A stretch of 64,000 nucleotides of DNA from Dromiciops gliroides (GCF_019393635.1 NC_057867.1:61641992-61705991); one strand, 5' to 3'. Counted from the first letter of the stretch, positions 33,327 to 44,969 are shown. Notes: generated by a model not told the origin, from the letters alone. Translations and numbers: made by a program.

Positions 33327-34868
33327 GTACATTTTACTTTGTATCAGTTCATATAAGTCTTTCCAGGTTTTTCTGAGAGCTTCCTGCTCATCATTTAAAA
33401 AATTTATTTTATTATTTTCCAGTTACATATTACATATAAGTATAGTTTTCGACATTTGTTTTCACTGGATTTTTAGTTCCAAATTTTTCTTTTCTTCCCT
33501 CCTTCTTTCCCTCCCTCCTCCCCAAGATGGAAAGCAGTCTGATATAGGTTGTATATGTACAATCACATCAAACATATTTCTACATTAGTCATCTTGTAAA
33601 AGAAGAATCAGCTGCTCATCATTTCTTATAGTGTTCCATCATAATCACATACCACAATTTGTTCAGCCATTCCCCAATTGATGGGCAAACCCTTAATTTC
33701 AAATTCTTTGCCACTAGAAAAGAGCTGCTACAAATATTTCTTGTATATATAGGTCCTTTAACTTTGTTTTTTATTTCTTTTTGGATACCAACCTAGTAGT
33801 GATATTGCTAGGTCAAAGAGCATGCATGTTTTATAGCCCTTTGGTCGTAATTCCAAATTGCTCTATAGAATGGTTGAATCAGTTTACAACTCCACCAATA
33901 GCGCATTAATGTCTCATTTTTTCCATATCTCCTACAATATTTATCATTTTCCTCTATTCTATGCTTTTTGTGATATATTGCTATGATCTCCTTGCTAGCA
34001 TTTTATTTAAAATTTTGCATTATTATTCATTGAGGAAATTGGTCTATGTTTTTTTTTTGGTTTTGCTCCTGGTTTATATATCAACATCATATTTGTGTCA
34101 TAAAGGGAATTTGGTAGGACTCCTGCCTATTTTTTCAAGTAATTTAATAAAATTTGGAATTAATTGTTCAATGTTTGGTAGAATACACTTGTGAATCCAT
34201 CTGGCCCTGGGGATTTTTTCTTAGGGTTTTCATTGATGGCTTGTTCAATTTCTTTTTCTAAGCCAGGGTTATTTAAGTATTCTATTTCATCTTCTGTTAA
34301 TCTATGCAATTTATATTTTTGTAAATATTCATCTATTTCATTTAGATTGTTAGCTTTATTGGCATATAATTGGGCAAAATAGCTAATATTAATTGCTTTA
34401 ATTTCATCTTTATTGGTGATGAATTCACTCTCATTTTTGATACTGGTAATTTGTTTTTCTAATAAAAAAAATCAAATTAACCACTGGTTTATTGTTTGTT
34501 TTTTCTTTTCTTCATAAAACCAACTCCTAGTTTTGTTTAGTTCACTGGTTTTCTAACTTTCAATTTTATTAACCTCTCCTTTGGCTTTCAGGCTTTCCAA
34601 TTTGGTATTTAATTGGTGATTTTTAATTTGTTCTTCTAGCTTTTTTAGTTGCAAGCCCAATTCATTGATTTGCTTTTTCTCTATTTTTATTGATATAAGC
34701 ATTTAGAGACATAAAATTTCACCTAAGTACTGCTTTGGCTACATCCCACAAGTTTTGGTATGTTGTCTCATTGTTGTCATTTTCTTTAATGAAAGTATTG
34801 TTTCTATGATTTGTTCTTTGACCCACTCATTCTTTAGGATTAGGTTATATAGTTTCCAATTAATTTTA

Positions 34869-35078
34869 TTCATTCATTTAAAGTTTTGAGTTCCAAATTA
34901 TATCCCTCTCTCATTCTCTCCCTCCCTGCCCTCCCCTTTCCCTGAGGTGTTAAGCAATTCGATATAGGTTATACATATGCAATTATATAAAACATTACCA
35001 TATTAATCATTTTATATAAAAAGACTCAAGTTAAAAAAAGGAAAGCACAAAATAGTATGCTTCAGTCTGTATTCAATC
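34869..35078 (-). mobile_element. Nested antisense L1 3' end (short)
   Basis: About 210 bases of antisense L1 3' UTR (AGTTTTGAGTTCCAAATTAT, GTTATACATATGCAATTATA) between two copies of TCCAATTAATTTT (34856-34868 and 35079-35091). Confidence 0.75.
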
Positions 35079-35091
35079 TCCAATTAATTTT

Positions 35092-35239
35092 TTTTTGGGG
35101 GGTGTGAAACAATTGGGGTTAAGTGATTTGCCTAAGGTCACACAGCTAGTAAGTGTTAAGTGTCTGAGGCCAAATTTGAACTCAGGTCCTCCTGAATCCA
35201 GGGCCGGTGCTCTATCCACTGTGTCACCTAGCTGCCCCC
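35092..35239 (-). mobile_element. Short-type SINE, antisense, at a reused target
   Basis: Lies between TCCAATTAATTTT copies at 35079-35091 and 35240-35252. Confidence 0.92.
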
Positions 35240-35252
35240 TCCAATTAATTTT

Positions 35253-35398
35253 TTTTTTTTAGTGAGGCAATTGGGGTTAAGTGACTTGCCCAGGGTCACA
35301 CAGCTAGTAAGTGTCAAGCGTCTGAGGCCAGATTTGAACTCAGGTCCTCCTGAATCCAGGGCCGGTGCTCTATCCAGTGCGCCACCTAGCTGCCCCCC
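35253..35398 (-). mobile_element. Short-type SINE, antisense, at the same reused target
   Basis: Lies between TCCAATTAATTTT copies at 35240-35252 and 35399-35411. Body AGTGAGGCAATTGGGGTTAA to CACCTAGCTGCCCCCC. Confidence 0.92.
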
Positions 35399-35659
35399 TC
35401 CAATTAATTTTTAATATAGGTTTCCAAGGCCTTTTGTTGAATATAATTTTAATTTTATTATGAGAGAGGAGGCAGCTAGGTGGCGCATTTAATATTTCGA
35501 CCTTTCTGTATTTGATTGTGAGATTTTTATAATCTAATACACAGCCAGTTTCTGTGTATGTGCCATGTACCACTGAGAAAAAGGTATATTCCTTTCTATT
35601 TTCATTTAACTGTCTCCACAGGCCTATTTTATCTAACTTTTATAAAATTCTATTTATCT

Positions 35660-35808
35660 GGGGCAGCTAGGTGGCGCAGTGGATAGAGCACCAGCCCTGG
35701 ATTCAGGAGGACCTGAGTTCAAATCCGGCCTCAGACACTTAACACTTACTAGCTGTGTGACCCTGAGCAAGTCACTTAACCCCAATTGCATCACTAAAAA
35801 AAAAAAAA
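35660..35808 (+). mobile_element. Short-type SINE
   Basis: GGGGCAGCTAGGTGGCGCAG to CATCACTAAAAAAAAAAAA, inserted in antisense L1 ORF2 with TTCTATTT present on both sides. Confidence 0.92.
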
Positions 35809-36822
35809 TTCTATTTCTCTTTAACTTCTTTGATATTGTTTGTTTAGATTTGTCTAGTTCAATGAGGGGAAAGTTGAGGTCCTCTACTAGTATGGTTCTA
35901 CTATTTCCTCCCAGAACTCATTTAACTTTTCCTTTAGGAATTTGGATGCTATTCCATTTGGTGCATAGATGGTTATTATTGATATTACTTCATTTGTCTA
36001 TGATACTGTTTAGCAAAATGTGGTTTCCCTGCTTATCTTTTAATTAGATCTATTTTTGCTTTGTCTAAGATCATGATTGCTCCCCCTGCCTTTTTTTACT
36101 TCAGCTGAAGTATGAGATTTTGTTTCAGCCCCTTATCATTACTGTTTGCCTCTCTGCTTCAAGTATTTCTTGTAAACAATATATTGTACAATTCTGGTTT
36201 TTAATTTGCTCTGTCTGCTTCTGTTTTATAGGTGAGTTCATCCCATTCACATTAATAGTTATGATTATGAAAAAAATAGTTATGATTATGGTGCATTTCC
36301 CTCCAGTTTACTTTCCCCTTGTTTATCTTTCTCTCTTCTCCTTTCATCCTGTCCCTCCTAAAGTGTTTTGCTTCTGACCACTGCCTCCCTACAATCATCC
36401 CTCCCTTCTATCAGTGCTCCCATCTTCTTCCCCTCCAACTTCACTGTAGGGTAAGATTGATTTCTATACCCAACTGAGTATATTATTCTCTCATTGAGCC
36501 AATTTTTATGATTAAGGTTCAGAAGCATTGCTTGACACCCCCCCCAATCTTCTATTACATTGTAAAAGCTCTTTCAAGCATCTTTTATGCAAGATAATTT
36601 ATCCCAGTCTACCTTTTCCTTCCCCAATCTCTGAGCACATCCCTTTCACCCCTTACCTTTATTTTTTGGATATCATCCCATTGACTATGATGACATATGT
36701 AAGGGGCTAAAATTCTAGCTAAACTGTCTAAAATCTAATGAATGGTCACCATAAATTAGAAGCTTTAGCAAGAGTTTAGACATTTAAGGATTTATTAAAG
36801 AGCAATCAGAAGTAAGTGAAGA

Positions 36823-36970
36823 GGGGTAGCTAGGTGGCACAGTGGATGAAGCACCGGCCCTGGATTCAGGAGTACCTGAGTTCAAATCTGGCCTCAGACA
36901 CTTAACACTTACTAGCTGTGTGACCTTGGGCAAGTCACTTAACCCCAACTGCCCCACACACACAAACAAA
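36823..36970 (+). mobile_element. Short-type SINE inside the solo LTR
   Basis: GGGGTAGCTAGGTGGCACAG to a CACACACAAACAAAA tail. It is younger than the LTR it interrupts. Confidence 0.9.
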
Positions 36971-37113
36971 AGTGAGGAGAGAGAGGGGTAATGATCTAAC
37001 TATTTCTAAGAGACCTCATCATCCGACCTCACCAACCTGAGGTCAGGAACCCAAAAGACCCCAGGCTTCCTTCCTCTTCCCAGAAGCCTCCTCTCCAACA
37101 GGAAACAGGGCTG

Positions 37114-37118
37114 TCCAC

Positions 37119-37166
<48 letters not shown>
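37114..37166. repeat. (CA)n microsatellite in the LTR
   Basis: About 26 CA units with one CG interruption near 37122. Confidence 0.95.
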
Positions 37167-37168
<2 letters not shown>

Positions 37169-37783
37169 CTCCAAGCTAATTGGCTGGTAGCTTTCAGTGA
37201 CAGAACTAATAGGTGGCTCTACAGATGAAAGCCGGCCAGCTTCTGGACGTTGAAGAACTGACCTTCCAAGCTCCAGGAAAGGTCACTTCTGGACACTAAA
37301 GCCACATGGCTTGTCCTCATATGGCTTGTCCTCATGGTGGAGCTTCCCTACAGTATCTCTCCAGTAGGGGGCATCATTCCAATTCTCACACATATGACTA
37401 TGTCCTCTATGTAAACTCCTTCAAACTGCCTCAATAATGATAAAGTTCTTAGGAGTTACAAGTGTCATTTTCTCATATAGGAATATAAACAGTTTAAATT
37501 AATTGATTCCCTTAAAGTTTCTTTCATATTTACTTTTTTATGCTTTTCTTGAGTCATATATTTGAAAGTAAAATTTTCTATTCAGCTCTGCTCTTTTCTT
37601 CAGGAATGATTGAAAGTCCTCTTTCATTAAATGCCCATTTCCCCCTGAAAGATTATAGTCAGTTTTGCTGGTAGGTTGTAATCCTAACTCCTTTGCCCTT
37701 CAGGATACCATATTCCAAGCCCTACGATCTTTTAATGTAGAAGCTGCTAAATCTTTATGTTATCCTGACTGACTCCACTATAT

Positions 37784-37952
37784 ATTTGTTTGTTTGTTTG
37801 TTTGGTTGGGTTTTTTGCGGGGCAATGGGGGTTAAGTGACTTGCCCAGGGTCACACAGCTAGTAAGTGTCAAGTGTCTGAGGCCAGATTTAAACTCAGGT
37901 CCTCCTGAATCCAGGGCCAGTGCTTTATTTACTGTGCCACCTAGTTGCCCCC
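37784..37952 (-). mobile_element. Short-type SINE, antisense
   Basis: (TTTG)n tail complement, then the SINE body. GACTCCACTATAT flanks it at about 37771 and 37953. Confidence 0.92.
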
Positions 37953-38209
37953 GACTCCACTATATTTAAATTGTTTCTTTCTGGCTGCTTGCAACATTTC
38001 CTCCTTGATTGGGGAGCTCTAGAATTTGGCTATAATATTCTTGAGTTTTCATCCTGGGAGGGATCTCTTGCAGGAGGTGATCAGTAGATTCTTTCAATTT
38101 CTATTTTACCTCCATTTCTAGATTAGGGCAGTTTTATTTAACAATTTCTTGAAATATGTCTAGGCTCTTCTTTTGATGATGGCTTTCATATAGTCCAATG
38201 ATTCTTAAA

Positions 38210-38434
38210 TTATCTCTTCCAGGTCAGTTGTTTTCCAGTGAAGTATTTCACATTTTCTTCTATTTTTTCATTCTTGTGATTTTGTTTTACTATTTCTTGA
38301 TGGCTCATAGAGGCATTAGCTTCTACTTGCCCAATTCTAATTTTTAAGGAACTATTTTCTTCAGTGAGCTTTTTGTACCTCCTTTTCCATTTTGCCAATT
38401 CTGCTTTTTTTGTTTGTCTTTTCCCATTAGTCAA
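38210..38434 (-). pseudogene. L1 ORF1 coiled-coil remnant
   Basis: A 74-codon minus-strand frame rich in Lys, Glu, Gln and Asn (KRQTKKAELAKWKRRYKKLT, then EENSSLKIRIGQVEA) with heptad-like spacing, typical of the coiled-coil part of L1 ORF1p. The frame is broken on both sides, and a SINE separates it from the N-terminal part at 38666-38968. Confidence 0.7.
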
Positions 38435-38506
38435 CTCTGCTTTCTAAGGAGTTTTTCTCTTCAAAAGATTTTTGTGCCTCTTTTACCACTTGGCCTATTT
38501 TATTTT

Positions 38507-38654
38507 ATTTTATTTTTTAGTGAGGCAATTGGGGTTAAGTGACTTGCCCAGGGTCACACAGCTAGTAAGTATTAAGTGTCTGAGGCCGGATTTGAACTCA
38601 GGTACTCCTGACTCCAGAGCCGGTGCTCTACCGACTGCGCCACCTAGCTGCCCC
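38507..38654 (-). mobile_element. Short-type SINE, antisense, splitting L1 ORF1
   Basis: AGTGAGGCAATTGGGGTTAA to CACCTAGCTGCCCC, flanked by CTATTTTATTTT on both sides. Confidence 0.92.
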
Positions 38655-38665
38655 TATTTTATTTT

Positions 38666-38968
38666 TTAAGGTATTTTCTTTAGCATTTTTTGTGCCTCCT
38701 TTACCAAGCTATTGACTCTTTTTTCATGAGTTTCTTGCATCACTGTCATTTCTTTTCCCAATGTTTTTTCTCTACCTCTATTTTTGACTTTTAAAATCCT
38801 CTTTGAGGTCTTCCAAGAATTTTTTTTTGGGGGGGGGCTTTTTTTCTTTGAGGCTTTGCATGTTGCTGTTTTGACACTGTTGTCTTCTGTGTTTGTGTTT
38901 TTAACTTCCCTGTCACCATAGTAACTTTCTACATTCAGGTTCTTTTGTTGTTGTTGTTGTTTGCTCAT
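38666..38968 (-). pseudogene. L1 ORF1 N-terminal remnant
   Basis: A 100-codon minus-strand frame starting MSKQQQQQKNLNV with a basic stretch KASKKKSPPPKKNSWKTSKR and a helical tail, fitting the N-terminus of marsupial L1 ORF1p. The A-rich run at 38821-38837 (T/G on the plus strand) suggests local slippage. Confidence 0.6.
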
Positions 38969-39654
38969 TTTCCCAGCCTATTTCTTGATTTTTAAACTTT
39001 ATGTTAAAGTTGTGCTTTGCTCCGGAGGTAGAGGGGGCACAGTTCCAATTTTTGAGTTTTTCATGTTGCTGTTTTCAGAGCTCATTCTGGGTGTCTGTAA
39101 GTTTTCGGTTCTTTAAAGGTGGTATGATTTAAGGAGAAGTGCGGTCACTACTCTCCGGGCCTGTGTGCTGGTCTGTGAGTCACCACAACACTGTTTTATA
39201 CCCCGGAACTGGACTAGGGTTCCCGCTCATACTAGTGCTCTGCCTTGCCCTGGGACTGGGACCCTGAAGTATGTATGAGCAATGCAACAGAGTCCTGCTC
39301 CCAGGGCCAGTAAAGGGTCCCCTGTAATTTCCTTCTGACCAATTGTCTAACATAACTGTTACGATCTGTGGGCTAAGAACTCCAAAAGATGCCTGCTAAT
39401 TCAGTTGCCCCCAAGGTCTACAGCTGGCTTACCAGGGAAGAGCCTGTGCTGAACTTCTCTACTCTCACTGCAAGTGAGACAGACCTTTCCTGCCAACATT
39501 CTAAGTTGTGTTGGACTGGAAAAACTGTTTCACCCCATCCTTTTTTTGGTTCTGCTGCTTCAGAATTCATTTTGAGGCATTATTTTAATGTTGTTTGGAG
39601 GGGAATTTGGGAGATCTCAGGCGAGTCCCTGCCTTTACTCCCAATGCTTCTAAT

Positions 39655-40440
39655 TACTAATAAAAATGCAAATCAAAAGAGCTCTGAGGTTTCATTTCAC
39701 ACCCTGCAAACTGGCAAAGATGAGAAAAGATGGCAATAGTTTATGCTGGAGGGATAGTGAGAAGATAGGCACATTGCTGCACTGTCGGTGGAGCTGTGAA
39801 GCAGTATAAACATTTCAAAAAGCAATTTGGAATTATGCAAATAAAGGGACTAAAATGTCCATACCATTTGATGTATAGATTCCATTACTGGGCACATTAT
39901 GCCCCAAGGAAGCCAATGATAAGAAAGTCCCCATACACAACAAAATATTTATAGTAGCACTTTTTGTGACAGCAAAGAATTGGAAACAAAAAATATGTCC
40001 ATCAATTGAGGAATGACTAAACAAATTTTGGTACATGAATGTAATAGAATATCACTGTGCAATAAATTATGAGTGTGACGAATAAAGAGTAGTATGTAAG
40101 ATTCTACATGAACTGATACAGAGGGAAGGAAGCAGAGTCAAAAAATATAAACACAAAGACTATAACAATGTAAGCAGAAAATACAAACAGACAATCTAAA
40201 TTAATGAAAATTATGAAGAACAAACATGTCTGGAAAGAAGAGATATGAGAAAATACTCCCAACTCACCTATTTCCAGAGGCAGGGGGTCCACAAGTGTTA
40301 TACACTTCACATTATTTTTATACTTCTTCAATGTATTCATTAGTTATGCTCATTTTTTTCTCCTCTTCGTCATGAAAAAAGATGGGATGGTTATTTGGGA
40401 GGGGGAAGGGCAAGCATATTGGGGAAAGCTGGTGATTTTT
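39655..40440 (+). mobile_element. L1 3' region, sense
   Basis: AATGCAAATCAAAAGAGCTC, CATTTCACACCCTGCAAACT, GCACTGTCGGTGGAGCTGTG and CCATCAATTGAGGAATGACT follow the ORF2 C-terminus and 3' UTR order. It lies head-to-head with the antisense L1. Confidence 0.75.
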
Positions 40441-40557
40441 TTTTAGAAGACATTAAAAAAAATCTTATGTTAAAGAGATCCCTGGTAACTTTGGAGAGGG
40501 GAGTTTCACTTGAAAGATGAAGTCAGAAGCTAGATTACAGATAATTAAGAATAGAGG

Positions 40558-40703
40558 GGGGGCGGCCAGGTGGCACAGTGGATAAAGCACCGGCCCTGGA
40601 TTCAGGAGTTCCTGAGTTCAAATCTGGCCTCAGACACTTGACACTTACTAGCTGTGTGACCTTGGGCAAGTCACTTAACCCCCATTGCCCCACAAAAAAA
40701 ATA
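40558..40703 (+). mobile_element. Short-type SINE
   Basis: GGGGCGGCCAGGTGGCACAG to a CACAAAAAAAATA tail. AAGAATAGAGG flanks it at 40547-40557 and 40704-40714. Confidence 0.92.
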
Positions 40704-40799
40704 AAGAATAGAGGGAAGGGAAGTAGAAGAATACATTATAGACTACCTTCTCAAGGGGTTTAGCCATGAAAGTGAAGAGAGAGGAACGAATCAAGTGAG

Positions 40800-41480
40800 G
40801 GATTTATGAGTGTCCACAGAATTGTCTTCCCATGATAACCAGGGAAGACAAAATGACCAACTATGATTTTTTTCTTAGATTTCACAACCAGGATTGTCTA
40901 CTGTATTTTTTAGATCTGCTTGGAGTTAGGGAGGATGGGGGAGTTCACCATACTTTTTCCTGCTACTCTTATTTTAACTCCACTCCCACAGAATGGTCTT
41001 TATGACAAAATGCACAAAAGGGAACATCTGATGCAAATGGGAATGTGAGGAGGTGATGATAGGAGGAAGGATAGATTTGAATTAGTAATACCCATTCTTA
41101 TGAGCCAACCAATTTTACCCTGTAGTTCTAGTTTATTCCAGATGAGGTTGCTTAGAAAAACAACAAAGGATAGCAGATCTTTTAAGATCCCTTAGTTTAC
41201 TTTATCCAACCTGTCAGCTATTACAGAAGCTCCCTAAATGGTATAGAATCTTAGTCTAAAATGATCCCAGATTTTTTTTGTCCAACCCCCCCCCAATAAA
41301 GAATGAATCCCCTCTATGACATAACTCAGAAATGGGTGGACAACTGAATTTTATCCACCTCGATATACAATTATTAGAGGCAAATTTGGGCTTTCTTTAA
41401 GGAAAAGCTTTGTAAGAACTAGAGAAGTCAAAGAGGAGAATGGGTTACTCATTTTGGTTTGTATTGTCCCAGTGGGGTAT
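40800..41480 (+). repeat. Outlying copy of the hairpin repeat unit, decayed
   Basis: Follows array phrases in order: CACAAAAGGGAACATCTGAT (3' arm region), TACCCATTCTTATGAGCCAA, CCTGTAGTTCTAG, AAGATCCCTTAGTTTACTTT and ATCCAACCTGTCAGCTATTA. It lies just left of the RTE insertion, which may separate it from the array. Confidence 0.6.
40979..41043 (+). ncRNA. Decayed hairpin (H2)
   Basis: The 3' arm GGGAACATCTGATGCAAATGGG is recognisable. The 5' arm is shortened to CCCACAGAATGGTCTTTATG and no longer pairs along its length. Probably a dead copy. Confidence 0.25.
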
Positions 41481-41599
41481 ATGGGGTGTTGTAGGAGGAC
41501 TAGCAGCTTTGGTCTGAAGGCTTGCTGAGCCCTTTTTAGGGCTGCTCATCCACCTTTAGTATCTATCTGACACCCAACTCTCACCTGTGGCTCCAAGAA

Positions 41600-44175
41600 G
41601 CTGTAGCATGTGTAGCAGCCATACCTCAGTAAAACCATCTCAACAAATTGGATAAACCAGAATGAAGGCAAAAAACGGGCTTCAAACTCCCGGGTGAGTT
41701 AGGGTATGTCTACCCAAAGCATGTGAAGACTTCCCCCAGTGGAACAGGTGGATGAGAGCAATTTGTTGCAATAGACCATTAAGGTGGTGAAAGTGGGTGT
41801 TGTCAAGCACTTAGAGCTTGGTCAGACATCAAAGATGCCAGTCATCCACTGCATCCTGGGCCATCACCAGTTGTCTTCACTTTTATCTTGCCATTGTACT
41901 TTGATGACTCTGGAAGAGTGAAAATAATGACTTCATGCAACTCTGCCTCACTTAAGTACAATTCATTTGCAAGTCAAAATATCACCCATCACCCATCATT
42001 CACTATTTTACAATGTTATCAACCCTGAAGTCCTGTGGCAATGGACAAGTAATGAAGCAGTAGGTGCAGATACACTGGGAGCTGTAGTCATCCCCTGCAC
42101 AGAGGCATCCCAAGCCATAGATAGGGTCATCATCTCACTGAACTGAAGCAGCAGTGGGATTTGGCAGCCCCTTGGGTTTCTAAGCAGCTTTTAAAAAAAG
42201 GACTGCACTGTTCACCTCTCCACTGTTCGTGCTGGAATCTAGCATCCTAAAAATTGTCTGCTTCACCCAATCCTGGCCTACTTACTGTGATGAGTGGGAA
42301 GCCCACCCTGCATCTGAAACAGCAACAAAAAACGTGCATTTTTTGCAAAGATGCATCTACTCACCATTGGTACATGGAATGTGCATATGCTCATGGAAAA
42401 CATGAAATCCAGTAGACCTGAAAGACAAATAGCTCTTGTTGAAAGAGAACTTAGCAGGTATTGAATCCATATTGTCAGCCCTAAGCAAAACAAAGCTGAC
42501 AGATGAAAGCCAACTTAATGAAGCTGGAGCTGGATACACATTTCTCTGGAGTGGCCACTGTGATAAGGAGTGCTATCATAGGTTTTACAATTAGATCTAG
42601 TCAGCAAATCAATGACTGGCTTGACAATTCAACTACCACTTGCAAGAAAGCACCATACCACCACCACCAATGCCTATGTTCCCATCATGATGAATCTTGA
42701 TGAGGTCTAAGAAAAATATTATGAGGACTTGGAAATCCTCATCATCAATGTGCTTAGGACAAGCTTGCAATTCTGGGTGACTTTAATGCCAGAGTAGGCA
42801 CAGACTGTCAGAAATGGCAGTGAGTCATTGGGAGAAACAGAGTCAAAAAAAAAAAAGCAACAGCCATAGTCACTTACTACTTAAGACTTGTGCATCTCAC
42901 AACCTCATCATCAACACTGTCTTCCATTTACCTAAACGCAAGCAAATGTTGTGGATACACTCAGCAAACATTGTCACTTAGTATACCACATCATCATAAG
43001 AGACAGGCAAGATGTGAGTGATGAAGGCAATGTGTGGTGCAGAGTGCCGAACTGAACTTTCACATTCCACAAAAGCAAAGTATGATGCTCTCACGCTTTT
43101 CCAGTCACCAATGGAGTGAAGAAGGACTATGTACTTGCTCATGCTTTTTAGCACGTTTTCTGTGCTGTTGTCAGATGCTGTCAACAAGGATGAAAATGGC
43201 AGCGAGGTCAGCTATGGTGCTGATGGTAAACTGTTTAAAAGGCTACAAGCTATGACTAAAAGGGAGAGCTGGTGCACAATTTTTCTGTTCACAGATGACC
43301 GTGCACTCAATGAAGCCTCTGAGGCTTAGACACCACAGAGTATAGATCGATTCTCTGCCACTTAGTATAATCAGCACCAAGAAAACCCAAGATCTTCACC
43401 AGCGACGATTACACCATCCATATATGGGGTCATTGGCTATAGCAAATGAAGAAATTTTGATACTGTGGATAAGTTCACTTATCTTGACAGTCAGTATACT
43501 TTCCAAGGATGTCCACATAGATGATGAGATTGATATACACTTTGCCAGAGGTAGCTCAGCATTTGGGAGGCTCCAAAAGAAAGTGTGGGAGAGAAGAGTA
43601 GTATTAGGCTGAATACCAAACTGAAGGTCTACAGAGTTGTTGTGCTGACTTCATTGTTGTATGCCTATAAAACCTGAACAGTCTACCAGCACCATGACAG
43701 AAAACTAAACCACTTCCATTCTAAATGTTTTAGGAAGATTGTGAAGATTACCTTGCAAGATTAGGTACCAGACAGAGGCCCTTTCTCGAGCTGCCAAGCA
43801 TTCAGACTCTACTGCCCAACTTGCACAAAGTAAAGGCTCACACAGAGGTCAGAAGAAGCAGAACAAGGACACCCTCAAGGTCTCTCTAAAGAACTTTAGT
43901 ATCTATTGTGAGATATGGGAAACAGTCAAATGATCACCCAGTATGGCATGCCCACATCAAAGAAGCAGTGCTCTATGAGCAAAGCAGAAATGCAGTAGGA
44001 TAAAGGAAACGTGAAATGCACAAACCTAGAGACAATGCCATCACATATGTTCAAATGGACTATTTGTAGCTGACCTGTGGTAGAGCCTTCCAAGATCATA
44101 TTGGACTGATCAGCAAGTCAAACACACTGTACCTTGATGCCATTGATCCTCTTTGAGCATGAAGGACAAACAACA
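41600..44175 (+). mobile_element. RTE-clade LINE, internally deleted
   Basis: The endonuclease region reads LTIGTWNVHMLMEN-like at 42360 and, after frameshifts, a GDFNARVGTDCQ-like stretch at about 42775-42810. The sequence then jumps to the RT C-terminus near 43130 (SDAVNKDENG, FTDDRALNEASEA). There follow TKLKVYRVVVLTSLLYAYKT and AAKHSDST-like wording, and the 3' end carries TTTGAGCATGAAGGACAAACAAC. Most of the RT palm is missing and every frame is broken. It immediately precedes the hairpin array. Confidence 0.72.
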
Positions 44176-44310
44176 ACTGTCCTATCTCCTCACCTAAATT
44201 CTTGAAATAAAGAATTACAAAAGACCCGTTATCAGGAATGCTATAGATTATGGGATCCATGTCCCAACAGGATTTCTTATTCTTAATCTTTCAAGAATGT
44301 TCTGCCCCAA

Positions 44311-44380
44311 CAACTTCATATGAGCAAGGTTATCCCTTTGAAAATATATACAAAATGGAACTCCTGGTACAAATGGGACA
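44311..44380 (+). ncRNA. Decayed miRNA-like hairpin (H3)
   Basis: 5' arm ACTTCATATGAGCAAGGTTA and 3' arm GGAACTCCTGGTACAAATGGG pair only partly. First recognisable unit of the array, directly after the RTE element. Confidence 0.3.
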
Positions 44381-44969
44381 AGTAGATAGGGTAATGGAAA
44401 GATGGACAGGTATTAAGTTAGGATTATTCTTATGAGTCGACCAGTTATTTGTAACCTGTAGTACTGCTAATTCTTGGGTAAGATCCATTTAAACACGACC
44501 TAAAAAATCATAGATCTTAGGACCAGAAAAACTTCAAAGTTTTCCTCACTGAAATTTTCAGAAAGTATAAGACTTTCTCTATACTGTAGGATTTCAATAT
44601 TTAAAAGTGACTTCACAGCACTAATTCATCCCTCTATTTAAAGATGAGAATAGAGCTGAGAAATTGTGTAGTTAATTCAATATGTACTTATTAGTGTAAA
44701 ATTTAGAGTTGGTATAAGGAAAAACTCCCTAACAATTAAAGCTATGCGACAGTTTAGTGGACTTCCGGAGAATCTGATACTTACATGCTTTTAGAAATTG
44801 TGGCAAAGTCTAAAAGACTAATCTTGGGGATGTGGTAGATTATGAAATTCTGATTCTAGTCAAGTCACTTTTAACTAGAGTAGGTGGTGGTAAACTATAA
44901 GATCTTTACCACAGCAAGATCTCAGTCTACTCTGGTATTAACAGGTGGGGATAATCTTCCCACAACCAC

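Larger units (their letters stand above)
33340..36693 (-). mobile_element. L1 antisense: ORF2 block with nested L1 ends and SINEs
   Basis: Antisense L1. A 3' end lies at about 33395-33610, then ORF2 C-terminus, RT and endonuclease regions through 36690 (ATCCATCTGGCCCTGGGGAT, GGATTTTTTCTTAGGGTTTT, TTTAGATTGTTAGC, GACCCACTCATTCTTTAGGA). Another L1 3' end is nested at about 34869-35078. Three SINEs interrupt it. No frame longer than about 120 codons survives. It is part of one decayed L1 whose 5' end is near 39650. Confidence 0.75.
36698..37390 (-). mobile_element. Solo LTR of an endogenous retrovirus
   Basis: TG...CA element (TGTAAGGGGCTAAAATTC ... CCAATTCTCACA) with the 4-base duplication CATA at 36694-36697 and 37391-37394. 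It is 693 bases with the inserted SINE, about 545 without. AATAAA on the minus strand (36789-36798) marks the polyadenylation region, so it is read leftward. It shares the TTCTCACA end and a CCAAGCTAATTGGC phrase with the LTR at 11.3 kb, so both belong to one broad family. No internal viral genes. Confidence 0.78.
37395..39650 (-). mobile_element. L1 antisense: ORF1 and 5' UTR
   Basis: Continues the decayed antisense L1. ORF1 remnants occupy 38000-38970, and the 5' UTR (39000-39650) is moderately GC-rich with CTCCGGAGGTAGAGGGGGCA and ACTCTCCGGGCCTGTGTGCT. With the ORF2 blocks to the left, the fragments of this element span about 8 kb of the window. Confidence 0.65.

Noticed and set aside
35660..35808. 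tRNA genes at SINE heads
   Set aside because: The SINE heads are tRNA-derived and keep box-like motifs such as GTTCAAATCC, but none folds as a complete tRNA, and each is followed by the SINE body and tail.
38666..38968. Lysine-rich 100-codon frame as a host gene
   Set aside because: Position, composition and neighbours fit the L1 ORF1 N-terminus of the surrounding antisense L1.
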